Assembly (NCBI GenBank): GCA_039090855.1
Contig: CM077006.1
Span: 48,245,336-48,309,335, forward strand
Direction of reading: 5' to 3'
Source: Macrothele yani
Taxonomy: Eukaryota > Arthropoda > Arachnida > Araneae > Macrothelidae
DNA length: 64,000 nt
Of this stretch, positions 55,941-64,000 are shown piece after piece. Numbering within the stretch: position 1 is the stretch's first letter; the number at the start of each line of letters is the position of its first letter. The translations under genes were made by a program, and so were the position numbers. The notes under the pieces are model-generated. The model was given only the letters and a program-made list of their open reading frames with translations, did not search any database and was not told the origin of the DNA.

Positions 55941-57248
55941 CAACAGCCGTTCCATAAAAACAGAGTAAAATCACACAAAATGAAGAAATATAGGTACAGC
56001 AAATATATGTTTATTCTTTCTCAAAGTATCTTCCCTTGGATGATATGCAACGGTCCCATCGTTCAGTACACTTTTCGAAGCATGTGGCGAAGGCATTTTG
56101 TAGAAGCTGCTTTAGTGACCCCTGTACAGTTTGAATAACGTCAGCATGTGTGTTGAATGTTGCGCCACGGAACCTTTCCTTCATTGTTGGAAATAACCAG
56201 AAATCGCACGGGGCGAGATCAGGACTACAGGCAGGCTGTGGCATGTTTTCAGTACTGCATTTCGTATGAAACTGTTAAACACAAGCAGCCACACGTGGGC
56301 GGGCGTTATCTTGGTGTAGGGTCCACTTGCCCACCAGTTCCGATCGCTTAATTGATATCGTCGCTGATGCTTCAAGACTGAAATGTAATACTCAGCACTG
56401 ACAGTAATTTGTGGAGGAACGGCATGCTGGTAGATTACACCTTTATGATAAAAGAAAATTATCATAAACACCTTCCCAGCTGGTTTGGTTTGCCGGAGTT
56501 TTTTCGGAGGAGGCGAACCTGTGTGTTTCCAGACACTCGTTGCGCGCTTCGTGAGGAAATCGAAATAGTAGACCCATGTTTCATCGGCAGTTATTACTGC
56601 GTTTAGAAAGTCTGGATCCTTTGCAATCATTTGTTTTCTCTCATGACGCACCTGAACTCTGGCTAACAATTGTTGTGATGAGGTACCTATCTGGAACACA
56701 CACGATGCAGCAGTAATTTGTCGCGTAGAATGCGGAATGCCGACGTTTTTGAAGTATTAATTGACGCAGCTATGTCTTCACACGTCATTCGTCGATCTTC
56801 TTGCAGGACTGCCCAAACAGTGTTAACAATACGCTCCATAACAGCACTTTCAGGTCGACCAGGCCTAGGAGCGAGTTCTGCAGACAAGCGCCCTTTTTTG
56901 AAAATCATGGTGCCATCTACAAATCGTTGACTCACCCAAACATTTATCTTTATAAGCTTTTTTTATTAAATCAACTGTTTCTGAAGCCGTTTCACCCAAA
57001 CGATAGCAAAATTTTATCGCACAACGCATTTCTTAAACCTGAATCGCTCACCTCCATAGCTTTATGGCGAAATGCAGACGTATCTTAAACAACTGCACAA
57101 TGATAAAGCCAGAATCGTCTGCCAAGGCTAATAACTGTTGCCATAGATACTTCCTTAATTCAGTTAGTCGTCTGCGTGGTTATTTTTCCCCTTCGCACTG
57201 CTGCCAACTCAAAAATAATTACTGTCAGTTTTTATGGAACGGCTTTTG
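55941..57248 (-). mobile_element. mariner element O, full length
   Basis: gccgttccataaaaac (left, 55946-55961) and gtttttatggaacggc (right) are exact complements near the ends. Flanking TA at 55939-55940 and 57249-57250. 1308 bp. Confidence 0.9.
56011..57057 (-). pseudogene. mariner transposase (element O), frameshifted
   Basis: The start MEVSDSGLRNALCDKILLS at 57057 is interrupted by a frameshift after FG. The next pieces are FVDGTMIFKKGRLSAELAPR and PGRPESAVMERIVNTV, then MTCEDIAASINTSKTSAFRI (HTH). VITADETWVYYFD gives the first Asp. A HQDNA-type second block is shifted (ITPAHVW). PQPACSPDLAPCDFWLFPTM holds the third Asp, ending SSKGRYFEKE. Two main frameshifts plus smaller losses. Confidence 0.87.
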
Positions 57249-57250
57249 TA

Positions 57251-58052
57251 CTTTACGTCATTTATTCGTGTATTGTACGTTTTTTTTAAAATTGATATTA
57301 TAAAGCTCAAACAACGGATAACTCAAAAGAAAATCAGTAAGTATACTTAAAACTTCAAGTAAAGCAATACGTAAAGCAGCGGCAATGATTCTCGGCCATA
57401 TGGGCACGGGACTTGTTGCAGCTAAAGCTCACGGATAAGAGAAAAAAAAATTATTATTATTTTAGAGAAGTGTAAAATATAAAAAAACATTCCCCAAATA
57501 AAATACGAAAAAAAAAATCGGAGTGAGAGAGGCGCAGGTAGAAGCGTAGTTTTGCGTATGGATAGAACACTACTCTTCACTTGGTAAGTGGTGGTAAACT
57601 ACTGTTAAAAAGCTTCAAGGTAGTTGATTGCCTGCAAAGAAGTGGTGTCCTTTGAAACTTTTAACTAAATGTATTCCTCTATAGGTCAGCGGTTCCCCTT
57701 TGGTGGTTCGCGAATGTGTTCCAAGGAGTTCGCGGTAAAAATTCTGTAATGGCGTCTCTATACAATAATAATAAATGCATTTTTTAAACCGCCGGTTAGT
57801 GAAATGCATTAACAGTTTAATTATTTTTTCATAGAAACGGTTTAATTATTCAGCCGTGACCACCATTCTGCGTGCTCTAATAAACGAATATGGAAGATTG
57901 TAATACTAATGGCTCAAATTTGCATTCAGATGATCTGAGGACTGCCCACTAATACCGATTTTCTTTCGGAATTTTTCCAATTAAAAGAAGAAACATATTT
58001 CTTCTCTTAAGACAAAAAATTATTTGGCAAACTTAATGTGCTGAACGATATC
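57251..58052. other. Unassigned DNA
   Basis: No gene was recognised. A (tta)n patch lies at 57452-57464 and A-runs near 57440 and 57510. Confidence 0.4.
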
Positions 58053-58054
58053 TA

Positions 58055-59437
58055 CACTGTCGGCCACCCAAAATGCAACACCAAGAAGGAAGAATCCGAT
58101 TGGCTTGAAATTTGCAGCATGCGTCGCCCGCGAGAGGACATGCAAATGATTAGCATTGCAGGGCATATGCAAATCATGTGCGCCCGGCACGACACCGAGA
58201 AGCACTACAAGAAGGGTGCACAGAAGGCGGGGTGTAAGTAGTGGAAGTATGTTGTGCTGCCGGACCTGTGCGTGGGAAGCTTCCTGATGCCTCGTCGCAG
58301 ATTACGGCAGTCATTCCAGCACGTTTCGCAGTTCGACAAAGGACAAATAGTGGCTTATCGTACCGAGACATCGACGCCCGTGTGGGACGACATCCAGCCA
58401 CAGTGAGGCGAGTATGGATTCGGTGGGTACAGGAGGGACGGAAGGACCGACGTGAGCGATTGCCGCTTCCGCGGCACACCACCAAACGAGAGGACCGGCA
58501 TGATGTGCGGCGGGCCTTGGCGGCTCGCACCGCCACATCACGAACGTTAGCACAGGAATTAGGGTGTGTTGCGCAACAACCTGTGTTAGCACGTACCGTT
58601 CGATGTCGTCTGCAGGAGCGGGGACTTGTCGCACGGCGCCCATTGCTCCGATTACCATTGACGTTACACCAGCGGCGAGTGCGGCGGCAGTTGGCCGTTG
58701 AACGTCGCACCTGGACTACGGAATGGCACGACATTGTCTTCTCCGACGAATCCCGGTTCTACCTGCAACACCACGATGGTTGGATCCGCGTGTGGCGGCA
58801 CCGCGGCGAGAGACTGTATGACGCCTGCATTATGCATCGCCATACCGGTCCGTCGCCTGGCGTTATGATTTGGGGCGCAATTGGATATGACATCCGCACC
58901 TATCTGGTACGCATCGCAGGTACACTCAACAGCCACCGCTACATCTCCGACGTTTTGGAGCCCCTTACCTGCAGGACCTGCCAGCGGCCATGTTTCAACA
59001 GGACAATAAGCGCCCGCACGTGGCACGCGTTGTGCAACAATTCTTCACGGCCCACCAGGTGTCACTGCTGCCGTGGCCCGCCTGTTCTCCCGATATGTCG
59101 CCCATCGAACACGTCTAGTCGCTGATCGGCAACCGAGTGGCCCGGCAAGCACCACCCGCGGCTACGCCTGATGAACTGTGACAACGAGTGGAAGCAGCCT
59201 GGACCGACATACCCCAAGCCCACATCCAAAGCCTCTTTCGTTCGATGCCGCGGCGTGTAGCGGTCGTTATTGCCAGTCATGGGGGCTACACAAACTATTG
59301 ATGTCTGCGTGTTCCGCAAGTCGCACGGGCCTGTAAGCTCAATCGTTTCATCTTTGTATCTGTTATTATGTGCCCAGTAAATCTGGCTTTGCTATCTCGT
59401 GCCCTTCTTGGTGTTTCATTTTGGGTGGCCAGCAGTG
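58055..59437 (+). mobile_element. Tc1-like element H, full length
   Basis: cactgtcggccacccaaaat (58055 onward) and the complementary attttgggtggccagcagtg (to 59437) are flanked by TA at 58053-58054 and 59438-59439. 1383 bp. GC-rich coding part against AT-rich flanks. Confidence 0.95.
58288..59301 (+). pseudogene. Tc1-like transposase (element H), nearly intact but frameshifted
   Basis: MPRRRLRQSFQHVSQFDKGQ begins at 58288 and shifts near 58355 into GLSYRDIDARVGRHPATVRR (HTH). SRTLAQELGCVAQQP and the first catalytic block IVFSDESRFYLQHHDGWIRV (Asp kept) follow, then WGAIGYDIRTYLVRI. A one-base shift near 58960 leads to FQQDN-RPHVARVVQQFF, then CSPDMSPIEHV and TAG. Downstream sequence continues SLIGNRVARQA to VAVVIASHGGYTNY-stop at 59301. 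The TAG after EHV stands where Trp is expected (EHVW) and is shared with element G. Confidence 0.88.
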
Positions 59438-59747
59438 TAAAATGAAGGTATATAAATATACTTTAAAACTTTGCACATTTTCATCACATGTGGCAAAATG
59501 AAGGTACCCCACCAGTGACAGTGACAAATGGATTTTTGAATAAATGAACCAACTTTCTTTGTAATCTATGAAATGTTCAGTAATTTTAATTATACATGAA
59601 CCTTAAACACATATGTACAAGTCATTTAAATTGTGGACTATGAGGTAATTGCATTATATTCTAAGTGAAGCAAAAAGAATCGCACACATTATTGCAGTAT
59701 ATCAAACCAGTTTATTTCTTTGAAGCATAAAAGTTAGTTAGAAGCTA

Positions 59748-59958
59748 TTAAACCATAAAAACCTTGTTCACTCTGGCTTCGGATGAACTTTCCGTATGCG
59801 ATATCAGGTAGGTGTTCCAGTCTCTTGTTCAATAGGTAATTCGTGAACGTCGTTCAATAGGTAATCCGTGAACAAGAGACGAACACTTACCATAGGGCCT
59901 GATATCTGATACGAAAACTTCATCCAAAGCCAGATTGAACAAGGTTTTTATGGTTTAA
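59748..59958. mobile_element. 211 bp MITE
   Basis: ~85 bp inverted arms (59748-59834 and 59871-59958) begin ttaaaccataaaaaccttgt. TA flanks at 59746-59747 and 59959-59960. The loop holds a short tandem caataggtaat(t/c)cgtgaac. Confidence 0.8.
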
Positions 59959-59960
59959 TA

Positions 59961-60164
59961 GATGGATATTTTTAATCAATCCATACTCCGCAAAACAATA
60001 TCAAAGAAGTTTACAATATCTTGTTCGTCCTCTTTCTTAAAATTATACACATTGATTAGAATGTTCTTTCCGATAAAAAAGCAATAATTTTGAAGAGACG
60101 ATTGGGTGCTAACCCAGCTTATTAATATTATGTGCAAAAGCAACTCAGTTTTTGCAGCGTTGTA
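59961..60164. other. Unassigned DNA
   Basis: AT-rich spacer before mariner P; nothing recognised. Confidence 0.4.
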
Positions 60165-60316
60165 TTAGGTTGTTGCAGATGAAATGTCAGATTTCCAGAC
60201 TCGTGCAATTCTCAGCTTAATTAGGAAATAGCACGTCCTGTGATGGAACTTGCGATATGGAAACTTAAAGCTTTATTGGCTGTTTCCTGTAAAGCACTGG
60301 TTATTTTATCGGTGGC

Positions 60317-63300
60317 ATGAATTCCAAGGTGATTGTTCTGAATGCAGTGAAGCGGTCGATGGATCAGATCCAAATTTATATCATTTTCTTATATGAGTTT
60401 AAACTTGGGCACCGTTCGTCAGAGACAGCTCGCAATACCAGTACAGCATTTGGGGAAGGCACCGTTAGTGAACGCAAAATACAACGTTCGTTTGCTAAAT
60501 TCCGTCCATGTGATATGAGCATCGAGAATGAATCACGCGGTAGACTAGAAAAAGGTGACGATGACGCCAAGTTAAATGCATCGATTGAAACCGATCCACG
60601 TCAAATGGTACGAGAAACTTTGCGGGGAATCTCGGAGTACACTATGCAACCATTTGCAGACATTTTACGACCACAGGCAAGCTGAAGGAGATGGATAAAT
60701 GGATTGACTGTTCAAAACAGGCCGGTTTGATGTCTGCTCTGCTTATCTGCAACCAAACGAATGACATTTTCTGGCGCCTTGGCACGTGTGATGAGAAATG
60801 GATGCAGTATGGCAATTGCTGACATTCGGCGCAATGGCTGGACCGTGGTGAAGCCCAAAACACACCCCGGAAGAGGTACTCCATCCCAGAAAGACGATGG
60901 TCAGTGTTTGGTGGTCCACAACTGGTGTGATCCACTCCGGCTTCTTATAACCGATTCAGACCATCTCGCCAAACAGATATATGTTTGGTGGTCCACCGCT
61001 GGTGTAATCCACTCCAGCTTCTTATAACCGATTCAGACCATCTCGGCAAACAGATTTATGTTTGGTGGTCCACCGCTGGTGTAATCCACTCCGGCTTCTT
61101 ATAACCGATTCAGACCATCTCGCCAAACAGATTTATGTTTGGTGGTCCACCGCTGGTGTGATCCACTCCGGCTTCTTATAACCGATTCAGACCATCTCGG
61201 CAAACAGATTTATGTTTGGTATTCCACCGCTGGTGTAATCCACTCTGGCTTCTTATAACCGATTCAGACCATCTCGCCAAACAGATTTATGTTTGGTGGT
61301 CCACCGCTGGTGTAATCCACTCCGGCTTTTTATAACCGATTCAGACCATCTCGCCAAACAGATTTATGTTTGGTGGTCCACCGCTGGTGTAATCCACTCC
61401 GGCTTCTTATAACCGATTCAGACCATCTCGCCGAACAGATATATGTTTGGTGGTCCACAGCTGGTAGGATCCACTCCGGCTTCTTATAACCGATTCAGAC
61501 CATCTTGCCAAACAGGTTTATGTTTGGTGGTCCACCGCTGGTGTGATCCACTCCGGCTTCTTATAACCGATTCAGACCATCTCGGCAAACAGATTTATGT
61601 TTGGTGGTCCACCGCTGGTGTAATCCACTCCGGCTTCTTATAACCGATTCAGACCATCTCGGCAAACAGATTTATGTTTGGTGGTCCACCGCTGGTGTAA
61701 TCCACTCCAGCTTCTTATAACCGATTCAGACCATCTCGGCAAACAGATTTATGTTTGGTGGTCCACCACTGGTGTAATCCACTCCGGCTTCTTATAACCG
61801 ATTCAGACCATCTCGGCAAACAGATTTATGTTTGGTGGTCCACCGCTGGTGTAATCCACTCCGGCTTCTTATAACCGATTCAGACCATCTCGCCAAACAG
61901 ATTTATGTTTGGTGGTCCACCGCTGGTGTGATCCACTCCGGCTTCTTATAACCGATTCAGACCATCTCGGCAAACAGATTTATGTTTGGTGGTCCACCGC
62001 TGGTGTAATCCACTCCGGCTTCTTATAACCGATTCAGACCATCACGCCAAACAGATTTATGTTTGGTGGTCCACCGCTGGTGTAATCCACTCCGGCTTCT
62101 TATAACCGATTCAGACCATCACGCCAAACAGATTTATGTTTGGTGGTCCACCGCTGGTGTAATCCACTCCGGCTTCTTATAACCGATTCAGACCATATCG
62201 GCGAACAGATATATGTTTGGTGGTCCACAGCTGGTGGGATCCACTCCGGCTTCTTATAACCTAGTCAAACCATCTCGGCGAACAGATTTATGTTTGGTGG
62301 TCCACCGCTTGTGTAATCCACTCCGGCTTCTTATAACCGATTCAGACCATCTCGCCAAACAGATTTATGTTTGGTGGTCCACCGCTGTTGTAATCCACTC
62401 CGGCTTCTTATAACCGATTTAGACCATCTCGGCGAACAGATTTATGTTTGGTGGTCCACCGCTGGTGTAATCCACTCCGGCTTCTTATTACCGATTCAGA
62501 CCATCTCGGCAAACCGATTTATGTTTGGTGGTCCACCGCTGGTGTAATCCACTCCGGCTTCTTATAACCGATTCAGACCATCTCGCCAAACAGATTTATG
62601 TTTGGTGGTCCACCGCTGGTGTGATCCACTCCGGCTTCTTATAACCGATTCAGACCATCTCGGCAAACAGATTTATGTTTGGTGGTCCACCGCTGGTGTG
62701 ATCCACTCCGGCTTCTTATAACCGATTCAGACCATCACGCCAAACAGATTTATGTTTGGTGGTCCACCGCTGGTGTAATCCACTCCGGCTTCTTATAACC
62801 GATTCAGACCATCTCGCCAAACAGATTTATGTTTGGTGGTCCACCGCTGGTGAAATCCACTCCGGCTTCTTATAACCGATTCAGACCATCTCGCCAAACA
62901 GATTTATGTTTGGTGGTCCACCGCTGGTGTAATCCACTCCAGCTTCTTATAACCGATTCAGACCATCTCGCCAAACAGATTTATGTTTGGTGGTCCACCG
63001 CTGGTGTAATCCACTCCGGCTTCTTATAACCGATTTAGACCATCTCGGCGAACAGATATATGTTTGGTGGTCCACAGCTGGTGGGATCCACTCCGGCTTC
63101 TTATAACCTAGTCAAACCATCTCGGCGAACAGATTTATGTTTGGTGGTCCACCGCTTGTGTAATCCACTCCGGCTTCTTATAACCGATTCAGACCATCTC
63201 GCCAAACAGATTTATGTTTGGTGGTCCACCGCTGGTGTAATCCACTCCGGCTTCTTATAATCGATTTAGACCATCTCGGCGAACAGATTTATGTTTGGTG

Positions 63301-64000
63301 GTCCACCGCTGGTGTAATCCACTCCGGCTTCTTATTACCGATTCAGACCATCTCGGCAAACCGATTTATGTTTGGTGGTCCACCGCTGGTGTAATCCACT
63401 CCGGCTTCTTATAACTGATTCAGACAATCTCGCCAAACAGATTTATGTTTGGTGGTCCACCGCTGGTGTAATCCACTCCGGCTTCTTATAACCGATTCAG
63501 ACCATCTCGCCAAACAGATTTATGTTTGGTGGTCCACCGCTGGTGTAATCCACTCCGGCTTCTTATAACCGATTCAGACCATCTCGGCAAACAGATTTAT
63601 GTTTTGTGGTCCACCGCTGGTGTAATCCACTCCGGCTTCTTATAACCGATTCAGACCATCTCGCCAAACAGATTTATGTTTGGTGGTCCACTGCTGGTGT
63701 AATTATATGTTTTGTGGTCCACCGCTGGTGTAATCCACTCGGACTTCTTATAACCGATTCAGACCATCTCGGCAAACAGATATATGTTTGGTGGTCCATC
63801 GCTGGTGTAAACCACCCACCGTTCTTATAACCGAGTCAAACCATCTCGGCGAACAGATATTTTCAAGAGCTTGACGTCATGCATGAAAAACTGTCCACTA
63901 AACAGTCAGCATTGGTCAATCGCCATGAGTATCTACTTCTCCATGATAAATCGAAACCTCACGTTGCACGCCAGACGACCCAGAAGCCGCACCAATTGAG
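60317..64000 (+). pseudogene. mariner transposase (element P), split by its own tandem repeat
   Basis: Before the array: LYEFKLGHRSSETARNTSTA, FGEGTVSERKIQRSFAKF, IENESRGR, LNASIETDPRQMVRETLRG and LGTCDEKWMQYGNC (first Asp), then SAQWLDRGEAQNTP. The array follows at the VWWS..GVIHS.FL segment. After it, in shifted frames, come ELDVMHEKLSTKQSALVNRH and LLLHDKSKPHVARQTTQKPH (second Asp). The order matches cecropia-type mariners, the group of the SETMAR transposase domain. Several earlier frameshifts also exist. The third Asp lies past the window end. Confidence 0.88.
60904..63860 (+). repeat. 77 bp satellite derived from mariner transposase, ~38 units
   Basis: Units start (a/g)tgtttggtggtccac at 60904 and then every 77 bp (60981, 61058 and so on to 63676). 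One 31 bp truncated unit follows before 63707, and the last unit starts at 63784. The unit is the transposase segment coding VWWST.GVIHSGFL plus ITDSDHLAKQI. 77 is not a multiple of three, so successive units change frame and open runs never exceed ~74 residues. First and last units retain the most ancestral variants. Confidence 0.95.

Larger units (their letters stand above)
60165..64000 (+). mobile_element. mariner element P (cecropia/Hsmar1-like), expanded by satellite
   Basis: The left end ttaggttgttgcagatgaaa lies next to TA (60163-60164) and resembles the known Hsmar1-type end TTAGGTTGGTGCAAAAGTAA. The right end lies beyond the window. A normal copy is ~1.3 kb; this one exceeds 3.8 kb because of an internal 77 bp array. 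Confidence 0.8.

Noticed and set aside
61443..63830. Repeated 66-74 residue frames beginning MFGGP
   Set aside because: They are three-unit readings of the 77 bp array. The frame changes each unit, so they are not genes.
60904..63860. CRISPR array
   Set aside because: Direct repeats with regular spacing, but there are no unique spacers: the entire 77 bp unit repeats, and the context is a eukaryotic transposon.

Overview
The window reads as invertebrate, probably arthropod, nuclear DNA. It is AT-rich and intergenic, with no operons or ribosome-binding sites and no complete host gene. Almost every long reading frame belongs to a decayed transposable element. The species cannot be named from the sequence.

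Layout: 0-1.3 kb carries a hAT transposase C-terminal remnant. 1.3-6.0 kb is a repeat-rich DNA element (family 'CGT') split by a 3.5 kb RTE-like LINE, which is itself split by a 180 bp element with tRNA-type promoter boxes. 6.4-6.8 kb is a palindromic MITE. 7.5-10.7 kb is a mariner containing a 58 bp tandem array and a 1.65 kb nested element. 11.4-12.05 kb is a ~95 bp tandem array. 14.2-15.2 kb is a deleted mariner carrying a SINE. 16.6-19.1 kb is a mariner followed by a Tc1. 19.7-21.5 kb is a ~150 bp x 11 array. 22.3-24.7 kb holds a duplication, a second SINE family and an old LINE fragment. 24.8-27.5 kb holds two related Tc1 elements. 27.8-28.07 kb is a 21 bp minisatellite. 30-31.3 kb is a mariner. 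33.7-35.6, 37.65-38.6, 40.4-41.6, 45.2-46.7 and 51.3-53.0 kb are large foldback elements, several with SINE insertions. 36.3-36.5 kb is a long palindrome with four TGACGTCA sites. 36.6-37.6 kb is a Tc1 remnant. 47.5-47.9 kb is a 113 bp x 3 array. 48.0-49.2, 49.7-51.0 and 58.1-59.4 kb are Tc1 elements. 53.4-54.2 kb is another LINE fragment. 54.3-55.7 and 55.9-57.2 kb are mariners. From 60.2 kb to the window end a cecropia/Hsmar1-like mariner has had 77 bp of its transposase gene amplified into a ~2.9 kb satellite.

How the parts relate: the DNA elements duplicate a TA target, and the SINE copies have 9-13 bp target-site duplications typical of LINE-driven retroposition. At least eight of the SINE copies lie in or beside other transposons. 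Every transposase examined is broken by stops, frameshifts or lost catalytic residues, so no autonomous element is visible. The only plausible host coding piece is a 138 bp phase-1 internal exon candidate at 49435-49572. The strongest unusual signals are the transposase-born satellite with its 847 bp higher-order period, recurrent CpG-linked loss of the first catalytic Asp in three Tc1 transposases, and the recurring combination of inverted-repeat elements with internal tandem arrays.
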